A program made the translations under genes and the position numbers. From assembly GCF_006065315.1 (NCBI RefSeq), contig NZ_CP040749.1, positions 2,308,501-2,372,500 of the forward strand: a stretch of DNA of 64,000 bases. The letters run 5' to 3'. The notes beneath the pieces are model-generated. The model did not search any database. It worked only from the letters and a program-made list of their open reading frames with translations, and had not been told where the DNA came from. Below are positions 33,759-44,120 of this stretch, piece after piece. The DNA comes from Aureibaculum algae (GTDB taxonomy: Bacteria; Bacteroidota; Bacteroidia; Flavobacteriales; Flavobacteriaceae). Position 1 is the first letter of the stretch, and each line of letters opens with the position of its first letter.

Positions 33759-34208
33759 TTAATTCAAATTAAACTCTAAATCTACAGTTGTGGGTGGCGA
33801 ACATTGTTTATCATTACAGACCATAAACTCAACTTCACCGCTAATTGTCTTAGTGGTTTTTAAAATTTTCACCCTTTGTTTAAAGGTAGCTTTATCTTCA
33901 AAAAATTTAATTTTCATTTCAAAAACAGGATCATTTATAGTATGACCTTCCTCTTCTTTGGTATTCCCTTTTTTTACATAATTGGCATTACTTTTAAAGG
34001 TAAAGGTAGTGGGAATAGGACCATCTTCTGGAACATTTTGCGAGTATAAATGCCAACCTGCATCAATAGTTGCAATTGCAGACAATTCATAATCGGTTTC
34101 AGATATTTTTTTGACTGAAGTAGACCATTTTACAGGATTTATAATTTGAGCTTGTAATACAGAAGTGGTTAAAGAAACTATTAAAAAAAGTATATATAAT
34201 TTTTTCAT
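33759..34208 (-). CDS. Stand-alone DsbD N-terminal domain protein
   Basis: A 149-residue exported protein (signal MKKLYILFLIVSLTTSVLQAQ) that aligns along its whole length with residues 1-150 of the DsbD protein next to it: IINPVKWSTSV versus [25 protein letters not shown] in both, and EEEGHT in both. The cysteine pair is kept (FMVCNDKQCSPP), so it could shuttle electrons from the DsbD membrane part to targets. It arose by tandem duplication. It is divergent from the PUL regulator and precedes dsbD by 67 bases, probably one operon. Confidence 0.85.
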   Translation of the reverse strand: MKKLYILFLIVSLTTSVLQAQIINPVKWSTSVKKISETDYELSAIATIDAGWHLYSQNVPEDGPIPTTFTFKSNANYVKKGNTKEEEGHTINDPVFEMKIKFFEDKATFKQRVKILKTTKTISGEVEFMVCNDKQCSPPTTVDLEFNLN

Positions 34209-34579
34209 GATAAATTTTTATAATTAAACAAGTCTAGTTAGGCGTAAAAATAACGATTTACTGTCAGTTTAGTGTTGTTAAAATTTGGTTAAAGTTAGTT
34301 CAAAAACGATAAACTCAACACTGTGTGGACCAAAAGCGTGTTGATAGTAGTATGGAAATTGAACATCTTCTATTTCTTAATAGATTTTAAAACAAAAAAC
34401 GTAGGCGAGAATAGTCCAATTTTTGTTTTTTTTTAATATTAAATTCTAATTCGCGTAAAGAATCAATCTTCTTATCCTTTAACTTTATTTCCATTAAATA
34501 GTTAATTTAAAGAGCTAAGTTAGCATCAAAGTTTTCCATAATTTATTCTTTATCTTTGGATTCTGATTTCCAACAATCA
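34209..34579. other. Divergent intergenic region between the DsbD operon and the PUL regulator
   Basis: AT-rich. It carries promoters of both sides; the clear one is TATCTTTG at 34551-34558, a perfect TAnnTTTG box for the regulator. Nothing else was recognised. Confidence 0.6.
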
Positions 34580-37360
34580 ATGCGAAAATCTATTTACATA
34601 TTCTTTATACTCGTTAATTTCTTTTGTACGGTATTAAATGCTCAGTTTAGTCCTTATTTTAAAAATTATTCTATTGCTGATTATAATGCTGGTAATCAAA
34701 ATTGGGGATTATCAAAAACGGCCAACAGTCAATTATATGTAGCAAACAACAGTGGACTTTTAACTTTTGATGGTATTAAGTGGACCCTATCTGAAATGCC
34801 TAATAAAACGGTTATGCGTTCTGTATTGCATAAAGAGGGAAGAATTTATGTGGGCTCTTATGAAGAATTTGGCTATTGGCAAAAAGATGAACAAGGTGTT
34901 TTAGAATATCATTCTTTAAGTGATTTGATTAAAGGACAACCTTTTCAAGATGAAGAATTTTGGCAAATTACGGAATGGAATGATGCTATTATTTTTCGTT
35001 CATTTTTTAATATTTACATCTATAAAGATGATAAAATAGAAATTATACATCCTCCTTCAACAACTATTTCTTGCCATGTAGTTGATAATCAATTTTATGT
35101 AGCCACCTTAAGGCATGGTGTTTTTAGTCTAAAAAATAATAAACTAATCCCTTTTATTACGGATGAAGTATTAACCGAGAAAAAGGTAAGTTTTATTACG
35201 AACTATCAAAATACTAGTTTGTTAATAGGTACAGCTTTGCATGGCTGTTTTATATATGAAAATAAAAAACTCATTCCTTGGCAAGCTCCAATTAATACAG
35301 AACTAAAGAAGTATCAGCTAAATAATTTTTCAAAAAATAATGACAACTTCATGTTTGGTACCATCCAAAATGGACTCTATATTACGAATAAGAAAGGAGA
35401 AATTGAATTTCAAGTAAATAAGGAAAACGGGTTGCTTAATAATACCATTTTGGGGCAAACATTGACGAATGATGGTAAACTATGGTTAGGGTTAAATAGT
35501 GGAATTGCTCAAATTGATATGAGCTCAAATCTTGTTTTTTATAATGACAGTTCAGGGAAACTAGGAGCCGTCTATGATATAATTAATTTTAGAAATACTA
35601 CTTATATAGGGAGTAATACCGGATTGTATTATTTAGATAAAGAAAATAAGTTAAAATTTATAGCCCATTCTCAAGGTCAAGTTTGGGATTTAAAAGAAAT
35701 TAATGGACAATTATTTTGTGGTCACAATAATGGAACCTATTTGGTAGAGCATAATAAATTAAAATTAATATCAACACATGCCGGTGGATGGGTTATAAAA
35801 AAAGTGCCAGAGCGACAAAATATTTATGTTCAAGGCACCTATGTTGGGTTGGTATCTTATAAAAAGGAAGGAAGTACTTGGCAAGTAAAACATTTAGGAG
35901 CAACTACAAATCCTTTTCGATTTTTGGTTTTTGAAAATAAATCTACTGCTTGGGCTGCACATGCCTATAAGGGTTTGTATCGAATTAAATTTGATGTCAA
36001 CTATGATAGTATCGTCAGTATTAAAAATTATAGTACCAAAGGTTTGAATTCAGAATATAATGTTCGTGTTTATAAAATTAAAAATGACATTTGTTTTAAG
36101 ACCAATGAAGGGTGGCAAAAATATGAAGCCTTAAGAGATAGTATAGTAGATGCACCTATTTTAAATAATGAATTTGGTAAGCATGCGTATGTGATATCAG
36201 AAGAAAATGAAAACATCCTTAGCTTAAAAAAAGAGCTTTCTATTGAATTCAAATCATTTAATACCATTAATTATCAAATGATTGTAACTGACGAATATTT
36301 AAAGAATAGATTGGTAATTGGTTATGAAAATATTTCTAATTTTAACGATAACCAGCTAGCACTAAGTTTAAATGATGGCTTTCTGATAACTGATACATCT
36401 AAAAAAGTCTTAAACAAGAAACCGTTAAAACCTTTTATAGATAATTTTAAGTTAAATGGAAAAAATCGTACCCTTGACCATATTAATAATGAAGATTTTA
36501 AATATAAAAGTAACGTTTCTATTGGTTTAACAGTTGATGGTGCAGCAAACCATTTTTTCGAATATTCATTTGATACTATTACACCAACTAAATGGATAGC
36601 TATTGAAAATGAAAAAATAGAATTAAATAATTTAACAGAAGGCGATTATACCCTATATTTTCGATCAAATAATAGTTTTAAAAATCCTTCTGAAGTAATA
36701 AGTTTAAATTTTAATGTGAGTCCACCATGGTATAGAGCCAAAACAGGATATGTATTATATATGTTATTAGGACTATTAATAATGGCTATATTTTATTTTC
36801 TACATAAGGGGAAAATTGCCAAGGAGCAACGGCTTTTACAACTCGATTTAGAAAAAAAACAAGCTATTATTCTTAAAGAAGCAGAAATAGAAAATGAAAA
36901 ACGATTGATATCCATTAGAAATGAGGGCTTAAAGAGTGAGGTTAAATTAAAAAGTAAGCAACTGGCCAACAATGCGATGTCATTGGTTAAGAAAAATGAA
37001 ACGCTAACCAATTTAAAAAGAGAATTTGTTTTAAATAGGAATAGCTTTGACACAGAACTTTATCAAAAATTATTGAAGAAAATTGATGGGTCATTAGGTC
37101 AAAAAGATGAATGGAAAATTTTTGAGTATAATTTTAATCAAGTTCATGAAGACTTTTTCATTGGCTTAAAAAAACAATTTCCAAAATTGACTCATAAAGA
37201 TTTGAAATTGTGTGCATATATTAAAATGAATATGCTAACGAAAGAAATTGCCCCATTAATGAATATTTCTGAAAGAGGAGTTGAAACACACCGTTACCGC
37301 CTTAAAAAGAAATTGAATTTAGATAAGGAAGATTTACAAACATTCTTGAAAATTTACTAG
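34580..37360 (+). CDS. PUL regulator: beta-propeller/Y_Y_Y sensor with LuxR-like HTH
   Basis: A 926-residue one-component regulator anchored in the inner membrane. After a signal peptide (MRKSIYIFFILVNFFCTVLNAQ) comes a periplasmic two-component-type beta-propeller (about 25-620, WGLSKTANSQLYVANNSGLLTFDG, LWLGLNSGIAQID), a Y_Y_Y domain (about 625-715), one membrane helix (about 720-742, GYVLYMLLGLLIMAIFYFL), a coiled coil (about 745-815), and a C-terminal HTH (about 870-920: LTHKDLKLCAYIKMN, TKEIAPLMNISERGVETHRYRL). No kinase domains are present, unlike hybrid two-component systems. It probably senses the glycan fragment in the periplasm and activates the susC operon, whose upstream region has four TACGTCA copies. 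TTG at 34556 lies within the -7 box, so ATG 34580 is the start. Confidence 0.88.
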   Translation: MRKSIYIFFILVNFFCTVLNAQFSPYFKNYSIADYNAGNQNWGLSKTANSQLYVANNSGLLTFDGIKWTLSEMPNKTVMRSVLHKEGRIYVGSYEEFGYWQKDEQGVLEYHSLSDLIKGQPFQDEEFWQITEWNDAIIFRSFFNIYIYKDDKIEIIHPPSTTISCHVVDNQFYVATLRHGVFSLKNNKLIPFITDEVLTEKKVSFITNYQNTSLLIGTALHGCFIYENKKLIPWQAPINTELKKYQLNNFSKNNDNFMFGTIQNGLYITNKKGEIEFQVNKENGLLNNTILGQTLTNDGKLWLGLNSGIAQIDMSSNLVFYNDSSGKLGAVYDIINFRNTTYIGSNTGLYYLDKENKLKFIAHSQGQVWDLKEINGQLFCGHNNGTYLVEHNKLKLISTHAGGWVIKKVPERQNIYVQGTYVGLVSYKKEGSTWQVKHLGATTNPFRFLVFENKSTAWAAHAYKGLYRIKFDVNYDSIVSIKNYSTKGLNSEYNVRVYKIKNDICFKTNEGWQKYEALRDSIVDAPILNNEFGKHAYVISEENENILSLKKELSIEFKSFNTINYQMIVTDEYLKNRLVIGYENISNFNDNQLALSLNDGFLITDTSKKVLNKKPLKPFIDNFKLNGKNRTLDHINNEDFKYKSNVSIGLTVDGAANHFFEYSFDTITPTKWIAIENEKIELNNLTEGDYTLYFRSNNSFKNPSEVISLNFNVSPPWYRAKTGYVLYMLLGLLIMAIFYFLHKGKIAKEQRLLQLDLEKKQAIILKEAEIENEKRLISIRNEGLKSEVKLKSKQLANNAMSLVKKNETLTNLKREFVLNRNSFDTELYQKLLKKIDGSLGQKDEWKIFEYNFNQVHEDFFIGLKKQFPKLTHKDLKLCAYIKMNMLTKEIAPLMNISERGVETHRYRLKKKLNLDKEDLQTFLKIY

Positions 37361-37618
37361 TCTATTTTACAAATGTGATAATTCTAACGATATTAATTTG
37401 TCATAATATGAATTTTGACTACTTAATATATACGTCATTACTACGTCATTTTTATATATTTCTTCCCAAATTAATATAATTTAGATTGATTTAAACTACG
37501 TCAATAGTGATTTTTTGAATTTTAACATCTCTTGACGTAACTAAAATGTATTTCATTTTTTGAATACCTATTTACTTGTATTAAATTTAACCATACTAAC
37601 ATTCAAATATATAATTTT
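37361..37618 (+). promoter_or_regulatory. susC upstream region with four TACGTCA sites
   Basis: TACGTCA occurs at 37431-37437, 37442-37448 and 37497-37503, and inverted (TGACGTA) at 37533-37539. The first two are 11 bases apart, one helical turn. Four copies of a 7-mer in 110 bases of AT-rich DNA are unlikely by chance. They are the likely operator for the regulator encoded just upstream. The start codon of susC is at 37619; no unambiguous -7 box was found. Confidence 0.6.
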
Positions 37619-40600
37619 ATGAAAAGAGCATGTTTAAAAAGCACGAACTTTAGTAAAAAAGGTATAGTTAATTTAAACTCAAATCCTTTACTTAAAATGG
37701 GATTTAGGTTGACTTCAAAAATACCTTTACTATTGTTATTTTTTATCTTCACGCTAACAGCAAATGCCCAAGAAATAACTGTTTCTGGGATGGTTACAAG
37801 TGCAGATGATAATTTACCACTACCTGGAGTTAATGTCATTATTAAAGGTACCACAAATGGTACAAGTACTGATTTTGATGGTAATTATTCCATTATGGTA
37901 ACTAAAGGTGAAGTTTTAGACTTCAGTTTTATTGGTTTTACAAATCAAAGTATTACTGTAGGAGACCAAACAGAAATTAATGTAGTGATGCAAGTTGATG
38001 CACAAGCCTTAGATGAAGTAGTTGTTGTGGGATATGGTGAATTAAAGGTGAAAGATTTAACTTCAGCCATTACAACCATTAAAGCAGAGGAAATTGGTAA
38101 AACACCTACCGGTCAAGCTATGCAAGCGTTACAAGGAAAAGTGGCAGGTTTGCAAGTCGTAAGTAGTGGTGCACCTGGTGCATCTCCAACGATACGTGTT
38201 AGAGGTATCGGTAGTTATCCTGGTGTAGGAGATGAAAGTCCACTCTATGTGGTAGATGGTATGTTTTATGATAATATCGATTTTTTAAACCCATCTGATA
38301 TTGCATCAATATCTGTTTTGAAAGATGCTTCTGCATCGGCTATTTATGGTGTAAAGGCTGCTAATGGTGTAATTTTAATAGAGACCAATTCTGGAAAGTT
38401 TAATCAAAAGGGGAAAATTACCTATGATGGTTATTATGGAACTCAAATAGCCCAAAACGTTTTAAAAATGGCCAATTCAGAGCAATTTGTAAATATGGCT
38501 ATGGAATCTGGTTCACCCGCCGATATTGGCTATGTTCAAAACGCTATGCAACGGTATGGTAGAAGTAGAACGAATCCTAATGTTCCTGATGTTAATACGG
38601 ATTGGTATGACGAAATTTTAAGACCCGCTGCGATAATGAATCACAGTTTAAATTTTACAGGGGGTAGTGAAAACGCCAGTTATGCTGTTGGAACCAATTA
38701 CTTCGCTCAAGAAGGGGTTTTAGATATGAAAAATGAATATGAGAGATTTAATGTGCGAGCAAAACTTGATTTTAAAGTAAACAATTGGTTGACAGTTGGA
38801 GGTAATACTATTTTTAGTAATGGAACAACCTATGCACAAGAAGCTAGTGCTTGGTTTACCGCTTATTATGCAGTTCCAATAATGCCAGTATTAGATCCGT
38901 CAAATACTGAGGCATGGCCTACACCTTATGCTTCTGCAGAAGATTTAGGATATCGTGGAGCTAAAAATCCAAGACCTGTAATGGATAATAATAGAGAACG
39001 TTTAAAAATAAGAAAAATATTGGCCAATTTTTACGCTGATATGGAAATTGTTCCCGAAAAGTTGAGTTTTAAAACCAGTTATAATCATAGTTATGAAACA
39101 CTTAATAAAAGAGAAGCAGGTTTTCCTTATTTCGTGAGTAATGGGTCACAAAGACAAAGAGAATCAGCCTTTGTAACTAAACGATCTGAGGTTTATTCAA
39201 AACAAATATGGGATAATGTGCTAACATTTACCAATAAGTTTGATGATCATGATGTAACAATTATGGCAGGTACTTCTTTTAGAGATGATTCCTTTGATTT
39301 TGTTACGGGCACGGGTACAAATTATCCATATGATTTATCTGATGATAATGAAGAGCTTTGGTATTTAAGTCAATCAGAAGCAGAAACTCGCACAGCTGAT
39401 GATGGCGGAAGTAGACAATACGGAATGTCTTATTTTGGTAGGGTTTCCTATAATTTTAAAGACAAGTATTTAGTATACGGTACATTTAGAGCGGATGGAA
39501 GCTCTAAATTTCAAGAAAAATGGGGATACTTTCCTACAATAGGTGCAGGATGGGTACTTTCTAGTGAGTCATTCATGGAAGACAATAATGTAATTGACTA
39601 TTTAAAAGTTAGAGCAAGTTGGGGGCAGTTAGGTAATGACAAGGTTCCTGCTAGTGATGGTGCCAATTCTTTAAGTACAGAGGAAGTTGCCATTGGAGAT
39701 CAATTAGAAACAGGTACCGTAGGTAGTAATACTTTTGACTACTTAAAATGGGAACGAACTGAAGAATATAATATCGGATTAACTTCACGAATTTTGGATA
39801 ATAAACTATCTATTGAAGCTGATTATTATATTAGAAATACTAAAAATGCTATCATACCTATTAATGTACCCGCTACAGGTCAAAGTATTAGAAGGAATAG
39901 TGGTGAAATAAGAAATTCTGGTTTTGAATTATCATTAGATTGGAAAAATTCAATATCAGATAAGCTGAGTTATAATGTTGGGGTCAATTTAAGTACCTTG
40001 AAAAATGAAGTTATTGATATTTTTGGTCAAGACTATATAGACGGGGGTTCCGCAGAATTTAGACAACGTACTCTTGTAGGCGAACCCTTATTGGCATTTT
40101 TTGGATATGAAGTAGCAGGAGTGTATCAAAATGATGCTGAAATTGCTGCAGATCCAACTGCTCAAAATGAAATCAATAATAATAACAATATTTTAGTTCC
40201 AGGTGATTTCAAATACCGAGATATGAATAATGACGGAAAGATAGATGGAGACGATAGAGTGGTACTTGGTTCTTACTTGCCTTCATTTAATTACGGATTA
40301 AATTTAGGTGTAGATTATAAAAACTTTTCTTTTTCAGCGAACATGTTAGGGCAAACAGGTAATAAAATCCTAAATAGAAAAAGAGGTGAAGTAATCTTTA
40401 CACCCGATGGTAATATGGATGCAGATTTAGCTATAAATCGTTGGCATGGAGAGGGAACTTCTAATACATACCCGTCATCATCGGGTCTAAGAAGAGGATG
40501 GAATCAAAAGATGAGCGACTACTTAGTAGAAGATGGTTCGTTTTTTAGATTGCAAAATGTGAGAATGGCTTATAAGTTTAATGGTGAAGAATTATTTGGT

Positions 40601-40756
40601 ACACCTATGCCAAATGCAACCATCTCATTAACTGCAGAAAGACCTTTAACTGTGTTTGGTTATAATGGGTTTAACCCAGAAGTGCAAAATGGTATAGATA
40701 GACAAGTTTATCCAATACCAGCAGTGTATACAGTAGGATTAAATATCATATTTTAA
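37619..40756 (+). CDS. SusC/RagA family TonB-linked outer-membrane transporter
   Basis: A 1045-residue outer-membrane porter. Signal region at about residues 28-50 (LTSKIPLLLLFFIFTLTANAQ) after an unusual basic leader; carboxypeptidase-like domain (about 52-125, VTSADDNLPLPGVNVIIKGTTNGT, DFDGNYSI); plug with ALDEVVVVGYG (about 126-136) and the SusC markers LQGKVAGLQVVSSGAPGASPTIRVRG (about 175-205) and LKDASASAIYGVKAANGVILIET; beta-barrel to the C-terminus (PAVYTVGLNIIF). It imports oligosaccharides captured by SusD, using TonB energy. First gene of the PUL operon; susD follows after 9 bases. Confidence 0.95.
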   Translation: MKRACLKSTNFSKKGIVNLNSNPLLKMGFRLTSKIPLLLLFFIFTLTANAQEITVSGMVTSADDNLPLPGVNVIIKGTTNGTSTDFDGNYSIMVTKGEVLDFSFIGFTNQSITVGDQTEINVVMQVDAQALDEVVVVGYGELKVKDLTSAITTIKAEEIGKTPTGQAMQALQGKVAGLQVVSSGAPGASPTIRVRGIGSYPGVGDESPLYVVDGMFYDNIDFLNPSDIASISVLKDASASAIYGVKAANGVILIETNSGKFNQKGKITYDGYYGTQIAQNVLKMANSEQFVNMAMESGSPADIGYVQNAMQRYGRSRTNPNVPDVNTDWYDEILRPAAIMNHSLNFTGGSENASYAVGTNYFAQEGVLDMKNEYERFNVRAKLDFKVNNWLTVGGNTIFSNGTTYAQEASAWFTAYYAVPIMPVLDPSNTEAWPTPYASAEDLGYRGAKNPRPVMDNNRERLKIRKILANFYADMEIVPEKLSFKTSYNHSYETLNKREAGFPYFVSNGSQRQRESAFVTKRSEVYSKQIWDNVLTFTNKFDDHDVTIMAGTSFRDDSFDFVTGTGTNYPYDLSDDNEELWYLSQSEAETRTADDGGSRQYGMSYFGRVSYNFKDKYLVYGTFRADGSSKFQEKWGYFPTIGAGWVLSSESFMEDNNVIDYLKVRASWGQLGNDKVPASDGANSLSTEEVAIGDQLETGTVGSNTFDYLKWERTEEYNIGLTSRILDNKLSIEADYYIRNTKNAIIPINVPATGQSIRRNSGEIRNSGFELSLDWKNSISDKLSYNVGVNLSTLKNEVIDIFGQDYIDGGSAEFRQRTLVGEPLLAFFGYEVAGVYQNDAEIAADPTAQNEINNNNNILVPGDFKYRDMNNDGKIDGDDRVVLGSYLPSFNYGLNLGVDYKNFSFSANMLGQTGNKILNRKRGEVIFTPDGNMDADLAINRWHGEGTSNTYPSSSGLRRGWNQKMSDYLVEDGSFFRLQNVRMAYKFNGEELFGTPMPNATISLTAERPLTVFGYNGFNPEVQNGIDRQVYPIPAVYTVGLNIIF

Positions 40757-40765
40757 AAAGAAATT

Positions 40766-42310
40766 ATGAAAAATATAAAAAATTTCACAAAGTATTTTTT
40801 GGTCATATTAGTAGCAATGGTTGCTATTAACTGTGACAGCAAATTAGATGACCCTGTTGAAAATTTATCATTGTCGGCAGAGGAAGATTTTACACAATCT
40901 AGCAATATGATTTCACCTTTAATTGGTGCTTATGCTCAGTTTTATAGTCGTGGTTGGGAGGAGTCGTTATTGATTTCAGTCAGGGGAGATGATGTAAACC
41001 ATGGTGGTTTAGGCGATCAACAACCGTTCGCAGATACCGATTTTTATAATTATGACAAAGATTATTGGATGTACAATTCAGTATGGCAAAACGGATATAG
41101 AGATATATTTGATTTACACAATGCCATGGAACGTATAGAAAAATATAAAGAGGCTGGGGCTGATGCTGCACTTGCCGATCAATACGTGGCAGAAGTTAAA
41201 GTTTTACGTGCACATTTGCTTTTTGAAATTAGTCGTCTTTGGAGTGCCATGTTTATAACAAATTCATCAGATGCTTCTGAATTGTATCAGGCTGATGTGT
41301 CTTCAAGGGATGAAGTATTACAACACATTTCTGATCAAATGGATGAAGCAATACCCTATTTATTAGATGAACATCCTGCAAATAGAGCAGATGTTACTGG
41401 TGGCGTTACAAAACATGCTGCATTGGCCATTAAGGCTCGTGCAAATTTAGAATTGAAAAATTATCAAGCCGTGGCTGAGGCGACAGGTCAAATTATTGCA
41501 TCCAATAAATTTAGTTTATTTCCTGATTTTTATGAGGAATTCAAAACTGCTGGAAAATTGAGTCAAGAGAATGTATTTGAAATGCAGTATTCTGATTTCG
41601 GACAAGGTTCAGGGCCTAGTTCAAATCATTTATGGGCACCTTATGGACCTCAAGGCTGGACTCCTGCAGTTACTGGAGCGAGTGCTGGATGGGGATTTTA
41701 CGAACCTAGCTTAAAATTTATTAAGTTTATGTTAGATCGTAATGAAACAGTACGGTTAGAAACTTCAGTATTATTTACAGACAGAGGAATTGCTAAAATT
41801 AAAGAAGATCCAGATTATGCAACGTTGCCTAGTTGGATATCAAATACTACCCGTGATGGTGATGTAATTAATGATTATGCAAGAGCAATGTTTGCTAGTG
41901 GTAAACATTATTTACCCTCTAATGAGCTCATTGCAGGAAGAACATCTTATGGTAGCAATAAAGATTTTATTATAATTCGATATTCCGAAGTATTGCTAAT
42001 GTATGCAGAGGCCTTAACACAAGGAACTACCGGTACTGGAATGACTGCAGATCAGGCTGTGAATCTAGTAAGAGATAGAGCTGGATTAGATGATTTATCT
42101 GGGGTAACTACTCAACAAGTTATGGATGAAAAATTTGCTGAATTAGGAATGGAATGGGGTATCAGGTATTATGATATGGTTAGATTGGGTACAACTGGTG
42201 AGTTAACCTATGATGATCATGTATATTCTGACAATAAAAGGTTTTTACCTTTTCCTCAAAATCAAATTGATCAAATTCCTGCTTTAAGAACGTATGTTCA
42301 AGGACTATAA
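40766..42310 (+). CDS. SusD/RagB family glycan-binding lipoprotein
   Basis: A 514-residue surface lipoprotein: signal ending at C23 (VAMVAINC), then the SusD helical TPR-like scaffold. Markers: NAMERIEKYKEAG, EVKVLRAHLLFEISRLW, AIKARANLELKNYQ, and at the end IIRYSEVLLMYAEALTQG, AVNLVRDRAGL, LGMEWGIRYYDMVRLG and FLPFPQNQIDQIPAL. It caps the SusC barrel and selects the glycan. The gene is 9 bases from susC and 12 bases from the LamG gene. Confidence 0.95.
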   Translation: MKNIKNFTKYFLVILVAMVAINCDSKLDDPVENLSLSAEEDFTQSSNMISPLIGAYAQFYSRGWEESLLISVRGDDVNHGGLGDQQPFADTDFYNYDKDYWMYNSVWQNGYRDIFDLHNAMERIEKYKEAGADAALADQYVAEVKVLRAHLLFEISRLWSAMFITNSSDASELYQADVSSRDEVLQHISDQMDEAIPYLLDEHPANRADVTGGVTKHAALAIKARANLELKNYQAVAEATGQIIASNKFSLFPDFYEEFKTAGKLSQENVFEMQYSDFGQGSGPSSNHLWAPYGPQGWTPAVTGASAGWGFYEPSLKFIKFMLDRNETVRLETSVLFTDRGIAKIKEDPDYATLPSWISNTTRDGDVINDYARAMFASGKHYLPSNELIAGRTSYGSNKDFIIIRYSEVLLMYAEALTQGTTGTGMTADQAVNLVRDRAGLDDLSGVTTQQVMDEKFAELGMEWGIRYYDMVRLGTTGELTYDDHVYSDNKRFLPFPQNQIDQIPALRTYVQGL

Positions 42311-42322
42311 AAAAAACTAAAG

Positions 42323-44035
42323 ATGAAAAAAATTAGAAATATTCTTCCGTACTTATTATTAGTACTATTTATATATTCCTGTAATGATGGAATTGACCCA
42401 CTTACTGAGGTAGCTCCAGGGCCTGACGCCACAGCACCAGATGTAATGATTAAGTATCCAGTTGAGGGTACAAAAATAAAGGTAAATGAGCCTGTTGTAC
42501 CAATTACCATTGAATTTGAAGTTACAGATGATATCGAAGTTGCAGACATTCAAGTGCTGATGGATGGTACTGAAATTGCTATGATGAGTGATTTTTTAGA
42601 CTATCGACGTGTATTAGCAGAAGTAGCTTTTGATAATGTTACTACAGGTGTTCACGAATTAAAAGTTACAGCAACTGATTTAGATGGTAAATCGACGACA
42701 TCTACTGTGAATTTTGAAAAAGAACCACCTTATATTCCTTTATTTCCAGATTTAGGCGAGCAGTTTTATATGGCTTTTGACGGTGATTATACAGAGTTGA
42801 TAACGGTTACTAAAGCTACGAAAATTGGCACACCTGGTTTTTCAGGTGAGGGGGTTGCAAGTCCCAACGCTTATGCAGGTGCAATAGCATCTCAATTGAC
42901 ATTTCCTGTTGAAAAAATGAACTTAGGAAGCGAAATAACCGGTATGTTTTGGTATAAAGTTAATGCCAGTCCTGACCGTGCAGGTATTTTAGTTATTGGA
43001 GATAATGCTGATGATCGTAACCAAGGGTTTAGGTTATTTAGAGAAGGTAGCGGTACGGAGCAAAGAATAAAATTAAATGTAGGTACTGGTCTTGGTGAAA
43101 GTTGGAATGATGGAGGTGTTATTGATGTTACCGCTGGAGATTGGGTAAATGTTGCATTCACTATATCTGATACTAAAAGTGTCATTTATTTTAATGGAAT
43201 TGAACAAAATTCAGGAAGTTTGTCAGCCCCGATTGATTGGACAGGTGTTTCTGTTCTCGATATAGCTTCAGGTGGTGAAACTTTTTCATACTGGGGGCAT
43301 GCAAATGACTTAAGTTATATTGATGAACTACGTTTCTTCGATAAAGCATTGTCTCAAGAAGAAATTCAGAATGTTCTCGGTGTAACCAATCCTTATGAAC
43401 CTGCAGATGGAGAAACGTTGTATATGACTTTTGATGATAATTTTAGTAATAAGGTAGGTGGAACAGTAGCCGATCAGGTGGGGAGTATAGGTTTTGCCAA
43501 TGAATCGAAAAAAGGTTCCAATGCTTTTGCAGGGGCGACGGATTCATACCTAACATATCCTATTGATGGTTTATTTGGTGAAGCATTTAGTGTAGCATTT
43601 TGGTATAAAGTAAATGCTGACCCTGATAGAGCAGGTATTATAGTTGTAGGAAATGATACGCCAGAAAATAGAATGCAAGGTTTTAGAATTTTTAGAGAAG
43701 GTGATGGTTCTGAACAAAGAATTAAATCTAACATTGGTATCGGCACAAGTGAGGTATGGAATGATGGAGATGTTATTGATGTGACAGCCGGTGAATGGGT
43801 ACATATTGCAATAACGGTTTCTACTACAAAAAGTAAAATATATTTTAATGGTGTAGAAAAAAGAGCTTCTGATATGGCATCTCCTATTGATTGGACGGGC
43901 TGCAATAATATGAGTATTGGTTCAGGAATGCCAACCTTTGGTTATTGGAATCACTTATCAGATTCAAGTTATATTGATGAATTGAAAGTATTTAATAAGA
44001 CATTAACTAGTGAAGAAATACAAGATTTAATGTAA
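42323..44035 (+). CDS. LamG-domain surface lipoprotein with two lectin-like repeats
   Basis: A 570-residue lipoprotein (C20 in LLLVLFIYSCND). An Ig-like domain (about 33-125, MIKYPVEGTKIKVNEPV, DLDGKSTTSTVNF) is followed by two LamG/concanavalin-like beta-sandwiches (about 145-350 and 355-570). They are clear repeats of each other: FWYKVNASPDRAGILVIG and FWYKVNADPDRAGIIVVG, RLFREGSGTEQRIK and RIFREGDGSEQRIK, and SYIDELRFFDKALSQEEIQ and SYIDELKVFNKTLTSEEIQ. Position right after susCD marks it as a surface glycan-binding protein of this PUL (SusE/F-like role). Confidence 0.88.
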   Translation: MKKIRNILPYLLLVLFIYSCNDGIDPLTEVAPGPDATAPDVMIKYPVEGTKIKVNEPVVPITIEFEVTDDIEVADIQVLMDGTEIAMMSDFLDYRRVLAEVAFDNVTTGVHELKVTATDLDGKSTTSTVNFEKEPPYIPLFPDLGEQFYMAFDGDYTELITVTKATKIGTPGFSGEGVASPNAYAGAIASQLTFPVEKMNLGSEITGMFWYKVNASPDRAGILVIGDNADDRNQGFRLFREGSGTEQRIKLNVGTGLGESWNDGGVIDVTAGDWVNVAFTISDTKSVIYFNGIEQNSGSLSAPIDWTGVSVLDIASGGETFSYWGHANDLSYIDELRFFDKALSQEEIQNVLGVTNPYEPADGETLYMTFDDNFSNKVGGTVADQVGSIGFANESKKGSNAFAGATDSYLTYPIDGLFGEAFSVAFWYKVNADPDRAGIIVVGNDTPENRMQGFRIFREGDGSEQRIKSNIGIGTSEVWNDGDVIDVTAGEWVHIAITVSTTKSKIYFNGVEKRASDMASPIDWTGCNNMSIGSGMPTFGYWNHLSDSSYIDELKVFNKTLTSEEIQDLM

Positions 44036-44120
44036 AGTATATTTAAGTTGAGTTAGTAATTTCCGTCTGGGGGTATTAATAGCTTTATTAGTTGACAAAC
44101 CAACTAAAACCTGGATGGTC

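Noticed and set aside
34556..34579. TTG start for the PUL regulator at 34556
   Set aside because: It is part of the -7 box TATCTTTG; the signal peptide starts at ATG 34580.
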